45,517 nucleotides of DNA, taken from positions 1 through 45,517 of the forward strand of contig CAYTNN010000006.1 in NCBI GenBank assembly GCA_964439135.1, in the 5' to 3' direction. The notes beneath the pieces were generated by a model, which saw nothing but the letters and a program-made list of their open reading frames with translations, was not told where the DNA came from and made no database searches. This document shows positions 16,862 to 25,698 of the stretch, piece by piece. The position numbers and the translations under genes were made by a program. The DNA is from JAFGPJ01 sp964439135. Lineage in GTDB: Bacteria > Planctomycetota > Phycisphaerae > Sedimentisphaerales > Anaerobacaceae. The first letter of the stretch is position 1, and each line of letters begins with the position of its first letter.

Positions 16862-18464
16862 TGCTGATGTATTCCGGAAACTTAAAGTCTTCGTCAGAGT
16901 TGAACACTTTGAGAGCGCAGTCAGTTTTGTTGTTACTGTTGCACATATAGGCAAGAAGATCATCATTGCTTTCAAAAGTTGTATTCAGCACTGCATTCAA
17001 CATCTTTAATGAGTTAGACTTCAGCAACTGAGGTTCCAATGTTTGGTATGCTTCATCGTCATCGTAGCATATCTTTATGTTCTCTACCTTCTTCTCGTCC
17101 AGATAATCTTTGTACTTTTCTTTGAGCGCTTCAACGTTCCCGTCATTATCGGTAACGACTCGGATATTCAGGTTCAGCAGTTTCCCGATTTCAAGGAATC
17201 TCTTGAAGGCAAGTGCTCTTACTGAGATTACATCAACGCCATTTTCTATAGGCAGTTTTCCGTGTTTCTTCTTATAGGCTTTCTGAACAATCAACTCATC
17301 GGAAGGTCCCTCTACGAGAATTGTCTTAGCTGAAAGAATTAATCTCAGAGTGTCGTATCCAGGTAACTTCATAAAGTAATCTCTGGTATCTTCCGACAAA
17401 TCTGTCAAAGTCATCGTATCACCGCTTAAAGATAGCAGTTTAAGATTGCCTATGCCAAGCTTATTCAGAACAAAATTGCTATGAGTTGTAAGAACAATTT
17501 GCCTGTTAGCACCTTTCCGTGTGATCTCTTCTATCAATCTATACATGTTTGAGTGTGAAAGGTGATTCTCGGGTTCCTCAACCAGCAGCACATTTGAATC
17601 ACCTGCAGCTTCGATAGCAAGCTTCATTTGGACACGGCATTGCTCACCTTTCCCTACGGAATCAAAAGGTATGTCATCCAAGTGAGCCGTAATGCTACTG
17701 TCCCACGTGGAACGTGCAGACATGTCCATCGATACAGTAAGATTCTTGGTAGTAACATCCCCTTTCTTATCTGCCAAGTGCTTATTTATACTCTGTATAC
17801 CCTCCTCATTCATAAATGAATGTTTTAACTTCCTATAAGCCATAGACAGCATAAGCCGCTGGTCATCTTCCAAAACGTCACTAATAATTCTTGAAAGATA
17901 TTTATTAGGACCCAGGTGACTTCTGACCAGACTCGTGTCGATTATTTTCGATCGGAATGGTAGATTTCTTGTTAATACTGACTTATCTGCGAATGATCTC
18001 CACGTAACCTTATAGTATTCAGTGGGTATAATTTCAGGATTTTCATTATTATTGATATATTTTTGAAAGTCGCCTGCGAAATCTTCATTCAATTCAACCT
18101 TTAAATATATACCTGGACAGTCTTCTCCCTCAGAATTGTTTGTTCCTCTTAACTTAGCTAATTCACTGTTTTGACCGTCTTCAAGGTATGCTTCTATCAG
18201 TATCTGTGGAGGGGATGGATTTCCCCCTTTCTTGAATGCATCGATGTAGTCCTTGATCATATCATTGTTGAAAATATATGGATTCAATTCATATTGAATA
18301 TTATGCCCATCAAATTGGCAGGATAGAACAAGGTTGATCGCTTCAAGCAATGTAGTCTTTCCTGTCTCATTATCTCCTACAACAATGTTGAGATGCTTAT
18401 TCAGGTCCAATTGAATCTTGCGAAAAGTTTTAAATCCTTCGATCTTAATTTTCTTTATGTGCAT
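16848..18464 (-). CDS. gajA: OLD-family ATPase/TOPRIM nuclease, GajA-like
   Basis: The 538-residue protein has an SMC/ABC-type ATPase half: Walker A GDNETGKT (30-37), signature SVGKGEQ (269-275), Walker B VLLVEEPEN (292-300) and the switch His H328 in TTHSN. A TOPRIM domain follows with E385 in LVEGPSDE and D439/D441 in VTDNDGN. This order (ATPase then TOPRIM) defines OLD nucleases; with the adjacent UvrD-like helicase it matches GajA of the Gabija anti-phage system, where NTP-sensing nuclease and helicase form one complex. The ribosome site AAGGAAG precedes the ATG at 18464. It is the first gene of a two-gene operon with a coupled stop/start. All catalytic landmarks are present. Confidence 0.88.
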   Translation of the reverse strand: MHIKKIKIEGFKTFRKIQLDLNKHLNIVVGDNETGKTTLLEAINLVLSCQFDGHNIQYELNPYIFNNDMIKDYIDAFKKGGNPSPPQILIEAYLEDGQNSELAKLRGTNNSEGEDCPGIYLKVELNEDFAGDFQKYINNNENPEIIPTEYYKVTWRSFADKSVLTRNLPFRSKIIDTSLVRSHLGPNKYLSRIISDVLEDDQRLMLSMAYRKLKHSFMNEEGIQSINKHLADKKGDVTTKNLTVSMDMSARSTWDSSITAHLDDIPFDSVGKGEQCRVQMKLAIEAAGDSNVLLVEEPENHLSHSNMYRLIEEITRKGANRQIVLTTHSNFVLNKLGIGNLKLLSLSGDTMTLTDLSEDTRDYFMKLPGYDTLRLILSAKTILVEGPSDELIVQKAYKKKHGKLPIENGVDVISVRALAFKRFLEIGKLLNLNIRVVTDNDGNVEALKEKYKDYLDEKKVENIKICYDDDEAYQTLEPQLLKSNSLKMLNAVLNTTFESNDDLLAYMCNSNNKTDCALKVFNSDEDFKFPEYISNAIK

Positions 18465-18872
18465 AAGTGCTTCCTTTCTTTGAGAGTAATAGCCAAGTAA
18501 ATCCTCACTAATTCCTCCTTTAGGTAAAATCCTTTAATATCTCACAAAGGGCTCTTCAAATATGCGATAAATACGTCCTCGCTCAACATCCATAAGGTTT
18601 ATATTAACAAACGTGAGGCTGATTATCAATCTTATTTTCATATTCTTGCCTGCTTGTGGTGGTTCTGTTATACTTACGCGGCCGGTAAGTCCGGCGGGAT
18701 TTTGGGTTGGTCTGTTTGAGGGCTTTGTAAGTAAGGATGTTAAGCTGATATGGGAAACGTGTTTTTCTTATCAAAGGTCATGCTGGGGATGTTGAATAAC
18801 GTGAGATTGCCACGTCGCTCCGCTCCTCGCAATGACAAGAAGTACGAAGGTTACCCTGAGGAGTGAATTTTT
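18465..18872. other. Intergenic region with REP-like repeat
   Basis: Between the divergent nuclease and deacetylase genes there is an AT-rich part that should contain the defence-operon promoter, then a dispersed palindromic repeat at 18805-18835 (ATTGC at 18806-18810, GCAAT at 18829-18833, with CGTCGCTCCGCTCC between). A 60-codon frame at 18613-18795 has no ribosome site or recognisable similarity and is not called. Confidence 0.55.
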
Positions 18873-19853
18873 ATGTTAATGAATCGCTATTTTAGAATTC
18901 TTTTAGTGATATTTATGACTTTTACAGGATTTACAGCCAAAGATGCCAGAGCACAAACGTTCGCCGAGCGGCTCGGCTGGCCGGAGGGGACTAAGGCGGT
19001 TATTTTCCACGTCGACGATGCGGGGATGTCGCATAATTCGAATATGGGCGCAATCAAGGCCATCGAGGACGGCGTCGCCACCTCGACGAGTATAATGATG
19101 CCGTGCCCTTGGGTGCCGGAAATGAGCGCTTATGTGAAGGAGCATCCGCAGGTTGACGCCGGCGTGCATCTGACACTTACGGCCGAATGGAAAAAATACC
19201 GCTGGGGACCCGTCACCGGCAAGCCGGCCGTGCCGGGGCTGGTGGATTCGGAAGGTTGTTTATGGCACGGCGTCGCCGATGTGGCCTCCCACGCAACCGC
19301 CGACGAAGTCGAGGCCGAAATGCGTGCCCAGATCGACAAGGCACTGGCGATGGGCATAAAGCCCACGCACTTAGATTCGCACATGGGGACGTGCTTTCAT
19401 CCGATGTATCTCGAACGCTACGTTAAGGTCGGCATCGAAAAGCAGATTCCCATCCTGATGATGGGAGGGCACATGCAGCATATCGGTACCGAGGCAGGCG
19501 AATTAAAACCATTGGTATATCTGATTGCCAACCGGGTATGGCAGGCGGGCTTGCCGGTAATCGACGACCTGGTTACGTCGCCGACCTCGGCGAATACTTA
19601 CGAAGGCCGGAAAGAACAGTTGATTAAGTTGCTGCGCGAAATGAAGCCCGGCATAACGGAAATTATCGTCCACTGCACTGTGCAGACGGAGGTCTTCTCG
19701 CACATTTCCGGCTCCGGCCCGAAACGCGAGGCGGAAACGCGATTAATGACCGACCCGGACATAAAGAAGTTTATCGAAAACGAAGGAATCATCCTCACGA
19801 CCTGGCGCGAGCTGATGGAGCGGCGGCAGCGAGTGAAAAAAGAATCGGAGTAA
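18873..19853 (+). CDS. Exported YdjC/ChbG-family carbohydrate deacetylase
   Basis: The 326-residue protein has a signal peptide cleaved near ARA (25-27). It carries YdjC/ChbG metal-site motifs: HVDDAG (46-51), AGVHLTLTAEW and THLDSHMG. Family members remove acetyl groups from N-acetylated sugars such as chitooligosaccharides, using a divalent metal bound by one Asp and two His. A GAGGAG-type site (about 18858) supports the start. It is followed after one base by the 108-residue gene at 19855 (TAATATG), so the two are co-translated. An exported member is notable, as E. coli ChbG is cytosolic. The exact substrate is unknown. Confidence 0.88.
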   Translation: MLMNRYFRILLVIFMTFTGFTAKDARAQTFAERLGWPEGTKAVIFHVDDAGMSHNSNMGAIKAIEDGVATSTSIMMPCPWVPEMSAYVKEHPQVDAGVHLTLTAEWKKYRWGPVTGKPAVPGLVDSEGCLWHGVADVASHATADEVEAEMRAQIDKALAMGIKPTHLDSHMGTCFHPMYLERYVKVGIEKQIPILMMGGHMQHIGTEAGELKPLVYLIANRVWQAGLPVIDDLVTSPTSANTYEGRKEQLIKLLREMKPGITEIIVHCTVQTEVFSHISGSGPKREAETRLMTDPDIKKFIENEGIILTTWRELMERRQRVKKESE

Positions 19854-19854
19854 T

Positions 19855-20181
19855 ATGAGTCACGACGAAAATAATTCCGACAGAGCGAAACAACGCCAAA
19901 GATTGTATCACCGTTACTGCAGGCAGTTGGCAAAGGCGAACGGCGTGCCGGAGAACGTCGTCGATTGGCTCAGGATGGCCGACGATAGGTACAATGAGAT
20001 ACGGGAGCTGTTATGCAAGGCCGAGCAGGAGGCTGGGATTGCGGAACTGGTAAACAAGGACGGCGAGAGCTTCTCGCAGCTCGCATGGGACTACGCCAAC
20101 GAGAACGGCGGCATGCCCTATGAAGAGTTGATCTGCATCCTCGGCCAATTCCACGGCAGTGCAGCAATAGACGACGACTAA
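19855..20181 (+). CDS. Conserved-looking hypothetical, 108 aa
   Basis: The start lies 1 bp after the deacetylase stop, which is strong evidence for a real co-translated gene. The product is soluble and helical, rich in charged residues, with no signal peptide or membrane segment and with features such as NVVDWLRMADDRYNEIRELLCKA and an acidic tail (AIDDD). I do not recognise the family. It converges with the mutarotase gene, with only 5 bp between the stops. Confidence 0.7.
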   Translation: MSHDENNSDRAKQRQRLYHRYCRQLAKANGVPENVVDWLRMADDRYNEIRELLCKAEQEAGIAELVNKDGESFSQLAWDYANENGGMPYEELICILGQFHGSAAIDDD

Positions 20182-20186
20182 ATTTA

Positions 20187-21326
20187 CTATTTTGTCGAGA
20201 ACTTAAATACTGTCGTCGTGTCATATTTTTCGCCGGGACGCAGGACGGGCGAGGGGAAGTGCGGCTTGTTGGGCGAATCGGGGAAGTGCTGGGTTTCGAG
20301 ACAATAGCCGAAATGGTTCTGATAAACTTTGCCGCCTTTGCCCTGCACGTCTCTCATGCCGTTTGCGGTATAGAGCTGCACGCCCGGCTCGGTGGTGTAG
20401 ACTTCCATAATCCTGCCGCTGCCGGGCTCGTACACGCGGGCGGCCAGAGTCAGCGAGCCGTCGGAGTTTTTCAGCACATAATTGTGGTCGTAGCCGCGAG
20501 TTTCGGTCAGTTGCTCGATTCTTGAGCCGATTGTTTTTGGCTCGGTAAAATCCAGGGGCGTATTTTTTATGCTGAGGATTTCGCCGGTGGGGATTAGTGC
20601 TTTATCGCCGGGCGTGTAGAAGTCGGCGTTAATCATCATCTCATGGCCTAAAACGTCGCCGCTGCCGGCGCCGGCAAGATTGAAATAGCTGTGGTTGGTC
20701 AGGTTCACGACGGTCGATTTATCCGTTGTGGCCTGGTAGTTAATCTTCAGCTCGTTTTTATTTGTCAGCGTGTAGGTTATCGTGCAATTAAGATCGCCGG
20801 GAAAACCTTCGTCGCCGTCCCTGCTGAGATAGGCTAACCGCACGCCCGCCCCTTCGGCAGTCTGGAATCCTTCGCCCTTCCACATGACCTTGTCGAATCT
20901 TTTTTGGTTGCCGCCGTGGATGTGATTTTTGCCTGAATTTCGTGTTATTTTATATTCGATGCCGTCGATAGTGAAACTCGCGTTTTCGATACGGTTGGCA
21001 TAGCGTCCGACGACGGCACCGAAGAGCGGATTTCTCTTTATGTATGGTTCGAGCTCGTCAAATCCGAGATTGATGTCGGCCAATTTACCGTTGCGGTCCG
21101 GCACTTCCAGTGCCACCAATATAGCACCATAATCCATAACCGTCGCCCGCAGACCATTAGTGTTGAGAAGCTCGTATAAAATAACCTCCCGGCCATTTTC
21201 GCTTCGGCCAAACAGTTTTGATTGTACCGCCGCCCCGCCGCCTTCGCCGCTGGATGACGCTTCAACAAAAGCCGAGAAAAAGAGAATTGCCGGCAGGATC
21301 CATACACAGATATTTTTATTAGTCAT
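20187..21326 (-). CDS. galM: Exported aldose 1-epimerase (mutarotase)
   Basis: This 379-residue protein with an N-terminal signal segment (8-23) shows the galactose mutarotase landmarks: GRYANRI (107-113), NHIHGG (134-139), NLTNHSYFNLAG with the catalytic-acid His, and ETQHFPDSPN near the C-terminus with the catalytic-base Glu. It interconverts alpha and beta anomers of galactose, glucose or related sugars. Export suits an organism releasing sugars outside the inner membrane. The Ser/Gly-rich stretch after the signal (24-33) looks like a flexible linker. Confidence 0.93.
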   Translation of the reverse strand: MTNKNICVWILPAILFFSAFVEASSSGEGGGAAVQSKLFGRSENGREVILYELLNTNGLRATVMDYGAILVALEVPDRNGKLADINLGFDELEPYIKRNPLFGAVVGRYANRIENASFTIDGIEYKITRNSGKNHIHGGNQKRFDKVMWKGEGFQTAEGAGVRLAYLSRDGDEGFPGDLNCTITYTLTNKNELKINYQATTDKSTVVNLTNHSYFNLAGAGSGDVLGHEMMINADFYTPGDKALIPTGEILSIKNTPLDFTEPKTIGSRIEQLTETRGYDHNYVLKNSDGSLTLAARVYEPGSGRIMEVYTTEPGVQLYTANGMRDVQGKGGKVYQNHFGYCLETQHFPDSPNKPHFPSPVLRPGEKYDTTTVFKFSTK

Positions 21327-21464
21327 AGCTAAATCCTCGAATCAATTATAAATACTTCATTTCTCTGGTTATCTTCGAATCTCTGTACATTCGGCGTTGC
21401 TGGATTATAATCATAAATATCAAATAAGAGAAATAATTATAATCGCAAAAAGAGAAAGCAGAAT

Positions 21465-22490
21465 ATGGAAAGACTTGGCGTGGGGATTATCGGCTGCGGC
21501 GCGGTGGCGGAAGAATATGTAAAGGCCTTTAAGAAAGACGAGCGGTCGGAAATCCGTGCCCTGGTCAGCCGGAACCGTGCAAATGCGGAACGTTATCGCG
21601 ACCGGCACGATTTGGATTGCGCGATTGAAACCGACGCCGCGGAGATGCTCCGGCGTAAAGATACGGACATTGTCGTGGTCTGCACGCCTCACAACCAGCA
21701 CACGAAATATGCCGTCGCCGCCGCCGAGGCCGGCAAGCACATCATAATCGAAAAGCCGGTGGCCACAACGCTGGAAGATATGCGAATGCAGCAAGAGGCC
21801 GTAAAAAAGGCCGGGGTCAAAACGCTGGTCAGTTTCGTGCTGCACTGGAATCCGCTGCTGATGACAATCGACCGGCTCATAACGCAGGGCGTTTTCGGCA
21901 ACATCTTCATGGTGGAGGTCGATTATATGCACCGGATTTGGACGACTGCCGAGCAAAAATGGTACGGCAGCCGGCAGCAAAGCGGAACGGCAATCCTGAC
22001 CGGAGGCTGTCACGCGATAGATGCTCTGCGCTGGTTTGCCCGCAGCGAAGCTAAGGCAGTCTGCGCCTACCAGGTGAAAACCGAAAATCCAATCGAGTAC
22101 CCCGGCACCATTTCAGTCAACGTCGAATTCGAGGACGGCATAATCGGGCGCAGCACAACGACATTCGACGCTCAGATGCCATACAGGTTCAACATCGGTG
22201 TTTACGGGACCGAGGGCACGATTCGCAATAATGAAATCTTTGCCCCGAAGCTATTCCCCGGACAAAACGATTTCATGATAATCCCCTGCATCCTGCCGGA
22301 CAGTGCCGATGTCAGTCATCATCCATTCGTCGGAGAAGTATCCCATTTGCTCGATTGCATCATCGAGGACAAGCGACCATATCCGGACCTGGAAGATGCA
22401 GCACAAACTCACGCCGTATGTTTTGCGGCCGACCTTTCCGCCGAATCGGGCAGGCCCGTAGCTATCCGCGAGTTGGACAACGCTTCATGA
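21465..22490 (+). CDS. Gfo/Idh/MocA family NAD(P)-dependent oxidoreductase
   Basis: The 341-residue protein has a Rossmann fold with GIIGCGAVA (8-16), CTPHNQH (73-79), the family's EKPVA motif (96-100, the Lys is usually catalytic) and GGCHAIDALRWF with the His used as acid/base in many members. Such enzymes oxidise or reduce sugars, inositols or glycosides. No signal peptide, so it is cytosolic. TATAAT at 21406-21411 lies upstream, with only a weak -35. The UroD-like gene follows after 24 bp on the same strand, suggesting a two-gene operon. The substrate cannot be told. Confidence 0.9.
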   Translation: MERLGVGIIGCGAVAEEYVKAFKKDERSEIRALVSRNRANAERYRDRHDLDCAIETDAAEMLRRKDTDIVVVCTPHNQHTKYAVAAAEAGKHIIIEKPVATTLEDMRMQQEAVKKAGVKTLVSFVLHWNPLLMTIDRLITQGVFGNIFMVEVDYMHRIWTTAEQKWYGSRQQSGTAILTGGCHAIDALRWFARSEAKAVCAYQVKTENPIEYPGTISVNVEFEDGIIGRSTTTFDAQMPYRFNIGVYGTEGTIRNNEIFAPKLFPGQNDFMIIPCILPDSADVSHHPFVGEVSHLLDCIIEDKRPYPDLEDAAQTHAVCFAADLSAESGRPVAIRELDNAS

Positions 22491-22514
22491 CCTGTTACAA
22501 AATCGAGGATCGAA

Positions 22515-23582
22515 ATGATTACTATTTCGGGAACGCTTTCGAAGGGGTGGATGGCCGGGGCTTTGGGTGTAAGTTTTGACCGTGACTACTATTTCGATCC
22601 CAACAGACGTTATGCTATTGACTGCAAGTGTAACGAATACGCGGCGGCACAATTTCCCGGAATGCGACTTTTCTATTCGGAATCCAACCTTGGACAAATC
22701 CATTATTGGGACAATAAGCAGATTCAGATTGGGGGCATTCAGCCGAACATGATTCTCGGCATGTTGCTGGGCGCCGATTTTGTCCCCCGTGACAATTATG
22801 ACGCCGACATCACGCCGGGATGCCTGTCGGGAAAGGACATTGACGATCTGCCGGCGCCGGAAAGTTTGCTCGATCACGAATTGATTAAGCTTTTCGAGCA
22901 GCAGATTCGCCGAGTACAAGACGACTCCCAAAAGCAGCTTCGCCCGATCCCACCGTTTTTCTGGGACACATCCGGCCGGGCCGCCATACACGGAACGATG
23001 ACCTCCGCCCAGAAATTCCTCGGCGAGACTTTCTTTATGAACATGATGACAGAACCGCAACGCTGCCTGGAAATTATGGATTGGATAGGTGAAGCGTTGA
23101 TCGTTCTCTGCCGGCATTTTTCTCAAATAGCCGATTTACCAATAACCGGCGTGCACGTGGGCGAATGTTCATCCTGCATGGTCAGTCCGGAACTAATTGA
23201 AAAGTTCGTAGTGCCGGTGACATCGAAGATCGGCGAAAAGCTCGGCCCCGTCCGGCTGCATTCCTGCGGGCCAAGCACTAATCATCTGCAGGCCTTTTCG
23301 AAAATCACGAATCTCCGCAGCCTCGATCTCGGCGGTGAGACCTCGATAAAAAGAGCACGGCAGATTTTCGGTAAAGATATGCTTATAAGCGTTGCCCCTC
23401 TGCCGAGGGATATGTCCGCGAAAAACACCGAGCCAATACTAAGCTGGGCCAAACGCATTCTTAAAGAAAACGACGGCGGCAATCTGGAATACATATATCA
23501 CGTCGAAGAAAATTACAATATCGATACGATCCGCGCCTTGACAGATTTTTTAAAAAACCAGCCAGGCTTCAAAAGGGCATGA
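22515..23582 (+). CDS. Uroporphyrinogen decarboxylase-family (UroD-like) protein
   Basis: The 355-residue protein belongs to the UroD/methylcobamide-methyltransferase superfamily: HSCG at 249-252 is the Cys/His metal-binding motif found in MtaA-like methyltransferases rather than in true HemE, and DLGGETSIKRARQIFG follows as in the barrel of these proteins. True HemE hallmarks are not evident, so heme synthesis is unlikely. Planctomycetes hold many such paralogs next to sugar oxidoreductases, often with a suspected role in demethylation of small substrates; that is an inference. GAGGAT ahead of ATG 22515 gives a ribosome site. Confidence 0.8.
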   Translation: MITISGTLSKGWMAGALGVSFDRDYYFDPNRRYAIDCKCNEYAAAQFPGMRLFYSESNLGQIHYWDNKQIQIGGIQPNMILGMLLGADFVPRDNYDADITPGCLSGKDIDDLPAPESLLDHELIKLFEQQIRRVQDDSQKQLRPIPPFFWDTSGRAAIHGTMTSAQKFLGETFFMNMMTEPQRCLEIMDWIGEALIVLCRHFSQIADLPITGVHVGECSSCMVSPELIEKFVVPVTSKIGEKLGPVRLHSCGPSTNHLQAFSKITNLRSLDLGGETSIKRARQIFGKDMLISVAPLPRDMSAKNTEPILSWAKRILKENDGGNLEYIYHVEENYNIDTIRALTDFLKNQPGFKRA

Positions 23583-23714
23583 ACAGAGCTTAACTTAACA
23601 GCTAAAAATTATACGATAAAGGTCGAAGCGAACTTGTTGGTTGTATAATCCTTCATCTCATTTGTATATGTTACGGGAAAAGCCATCCCCATCCCAATAA
23701 ACGACAATTGGGAT

Positions 23715-23758
23715 GAGGCTGCCACCCAATAGAATTGATGTAAAAGGGTGGCAGCCTC
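23715..23758. repeat. Perfect 13-bp inverted repeat
   Basis: GAGGCTGCCACCC at 23715-23727 and GGGTGGCAGCCTC at 23746-23758 pair perfectly across an 18-base loop. Adjacent bases (AAGCGCAGCTTGGGGATGG) resemble a dispersed intergenic repeat. No T-run follows on either strand, so a repeat element is favoured over a terminator. Confidence 0.75.
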
Positions 23759-23838
23759 AAGCGCAGCTTGGGGATGGTCGCGAATACCAGAGGTCGGCTA
23801 AACATGTATAAAGCAGGGATCCAGAACGAAAAAACTGG

Positions 23839-23858
23839 ATTCCCGCCTGCGCGGGAAT
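23839..23858. repeat. REP-like palindrome
   Basis: ATTCCCGC at 23839-23846 and GCGGGAAT at 23851-23858 form a perfect hairpin with a 4-base loop, within the widespread GGATTCCCGCCTGCGCGGGA type of intergenic repeat. A related, weaker version lies at 81-100. Confidence 0.75.
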
Positions 23859-23912
23859 GACAAACACTGCTTCCGCAACAGAAATTAATTAAAGAAAACC
23901 AAATCCAAACAT

Positions 23913-24467
23913 TTAAAAAGATAACGGATATTTTATGTATTTCTGAAGCTTCTCCCATATCTCTCTATCACCGTCGGAGTCGACCACGGGAGCGAATCCG
24001 AACTTGGCGTATAGATTAATCGCAGGTATTCTAACGCTCTGAGTGGTCAGGTATGTCCTGCTGTGCCCAAGCTCTTTTAATCTTTTGCATATAACAGTAA
24101 GAAGCGGCTTAGCAAGGCCGTTGCCCTGCTGCTGCGGGATAATCGCCAACCAGTGGATTCTGCCGATGGATTTTCCGCCTTGATTATCGAGCCACGCCGA
24201 TGCTGTTCCAATAACATTATCCTTGCTGTCACAGAGAAAACACTGACGCTCGGAAAGCAATTGTGTATCTGTTCCGAATTGCTCCTGGAAAAGATCCGGG
24301 GTCACCCTGGTATACTCGTCGGCAAGCGACTGGACCGCCTGCCAGTGTTTTTCATCTCCCGGCCGATACCATCGGATCGAATAGCCTGCTGGTAAACTGT
24401 AATCGGGAATATCGTCGAGATTCTCACGACTCATCCTGACATCTATATATTCTCTGATAGGATCCAT
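23913..24467 (-). CDS. GNAT-family N-acetyltransferase
   Basis: The 184-residue protein has the GNAT fold: substrate-side SIRWYRPGDEKHW, acceptor strand NVIGTASAWLD, motif A as IHWLAIIPQQQGNGLAKPLL (Q/RxxGxG/A acetyl-CoA loop: QQGNGLA), and the C-terminal INLYAKFGFAPV typical of motif B. It transfers an acyl group from CoA to an amine on an unknown substrate. Cytosolic, apparently monocistronic. Confidence 0.88.
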   Translation of the reverse strand: MDPIREYIDVRMSRENLDDIPDYSLPAGYSIRWYRPGDEKHWQAVQSLADEYTRVTPDLFQEQFGTDTQLLSERQCFLCDSKDNVIGTASAWLDNQGGKSIGRIHWLAIIPQQQGNGLAKPLLTVICKRLKELGHSRTYLTTQSVRIPAINLYAKFGFAPVVDSDGDREIWEKLQKYIKYPLSF

Positions 24468-24725
24468 GTTGTCTGACGACTATTATATCTCCAACCGATA
24501 GTCACGGCTGCCCCCCATCATATTTGGGAAAACAAATCGATCAAGTCTTCTTGCCGGGCATCTCGTGCAGGTCGCTGCAATGCTTTTGTTAACCATGATC
24601 GGAATTATACCGGGATGGAATCATGCGTCTACTGTGAAATTCTACATTCTGTGAATTGTATCTCGCATCTTATGCCTTATGATTGATGCCATGCAACTTC
24701 CGCTCTTCGTATCCAGGCTGGATGC

Positions 24726-25634
24726 TTATATCGGCTTCTTAAGAAAACCGGCTGTGGATTCCATTATGCGAGCCTGAAGCCGCCTGCTCTGCTTCTGTAC
24801 GTTTTGGTCCCGGAGGTCCTGGAGATTGGCCATGCAGAATCTGCAGCCGATAGTGTTGATATGGAATTCGACGTACTGACGCCATTTACTGTCGAGAGTG
24901 CCAAGCAGATACGCCCCTATAGTACTTCGTTTGGGACAACTGAATCTTTGCAGTTTCCAGACGTCCGTCATGAGATTTTCAAACTCTTCCGACGAAGGCC
25001 CGATCGGGATGCGGGACGCCTCGATGCGCTGGCGAATCTGTTTGAGACTGCGGTGCTTGATCAGGGCGATGGCCTTTTCTTTCAGACCCATGATCTTTGC
25101 AACATCCTTATTGGAGAGATGGCAGTAGAACAACAGTTCCGTAATCTGCAGGTCGCGGAAGTTCAGCGAGCTTTTGAAACCATCGACCAGTTCGGACAAG
25201 GCATCGGTTAGTGTGTGTTTTTGCAGCTCGTATTTTTCGTCGGCCCTGACATACCAGCTCGCCGTCTGGGCCGGGCCGGCTACATCTGCAAACGGATCAA
25301 GCACCTTATCATCGCTTTGAGATTCGTACGTATCCTGGATCAGACAGACGTGCTTCGACTGCCGGCTGCGATAAGTGTCGATGATCTTGCGTCTCAGCAG
25401 TGCGAAGAGATATGTTTCGAGGGCGCATTCACCTCGATAATTTTGCAGGCTCTTTACAAAAGCGATGAATGTTTCCTGAACGACGTCTTCTGCGTCGGCG
25501 GACTGATGGAGTTTGGCCTGGGCAAAACTCAACAATCGACCTCTATAGCGGTCGACAAATTCCGACCATGCTTCTGTGTTGCCCCGGCGTATCTTGTCTA
25601 ATAAATATTGCTCTGCCTTTGTAACTCTGTTCAT
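24726..25634 (-). CDS. ECF sigma factor with C-terminal Cys/His extension
   Basis: In this 302-residue protein, region 2 is clear (LLSFAQAKLHQSADAEDVVQ..., then YRGECALETYLFALLRRKIID) and region 4 follows (FYCHLSNKDVAKIMGLKEKAIALIKHRSL). About 90 residues extend past sigma4 and contain HINTIGCRFC (His-x5-Cys-x2-Cys), reminiscent of but not identical to the His-x3-Cys-x2-Cys of zinc anti-sigma domains. It is the last gene of the kinase operon, 64 bp after the membrane protein. ECF factors next to Ser/Thr kinases are a known planctomycete arrangement in which phosphorylation is thought to replace anti-sigma control; that role here is inferred. No strong ribosome site at the ATG. Confidence 0.9.
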   Translation of the reverse strand: MNRVTKAEQYLLDKIRRGNTEAWSEFVDRYRGRLLSFAQAKLHQSADAEDVVQETFIAFVKSLQNYRGECALETYLFALLRRKIIDTYRSRQSKHVCLIQDTYESQSDDKVLDPFADVAGPAQTASWYVRADEKYELQKHTLTDALSELVDGFKSSLNFRDLQITELLFYCHLSNKDVAKIMGLKEKAIALIKHRSLKQIRQRIEASRIPIGPSSEEFENLMTDVWKLQRFSCPKRSTIGAYLLGTLDSKWRQYVEFHINTIGCRFCMANLQDLRDQNVQKQSRRLQARIMESTAGFLKKPI

Positions 25635-25698
25635 ATTCGTTTTGAAGCCCTCGGCTCCCGCCTTGCGGGAACAAAAGGCATATTATACGGAACCTTCG

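Larger units (their letters stand above)
23583..23912. other. Intergenic repeats between convergent genes
   Basis: No gene is seen. The stretch contains a 13-bp perfect inverted repeat (23715-23758) and a REP-like palindrome (23839-23858), each listed separately. A 95-codon frame on the minus strand reads CHSRAGGNPVFSF through the REP and is repeat-derived. Confidence 0.65.

Noticed and set aside
16862..16975. Extended start of the helicase at 16975
   Set aside because: The extension lies wholly inside the nuclease coding sequence; ATG 16861 sits just ahead of Walker A and overlaps the nuclease stop.
22515..23582. hemE (uroporphyrinogen decarboxylase proper)
   Set aside because: The HSCG metal motif and sugar-gene context fit the methyltransferase-like branch of the superfamily rather than heme synthesis.
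23671..23958. 95-codon minus-strand frame
   Set aside because: It translates REP and palindromic repeats (CHSRAGGNPVFSF) and overlaps the end of the GNAT gene.
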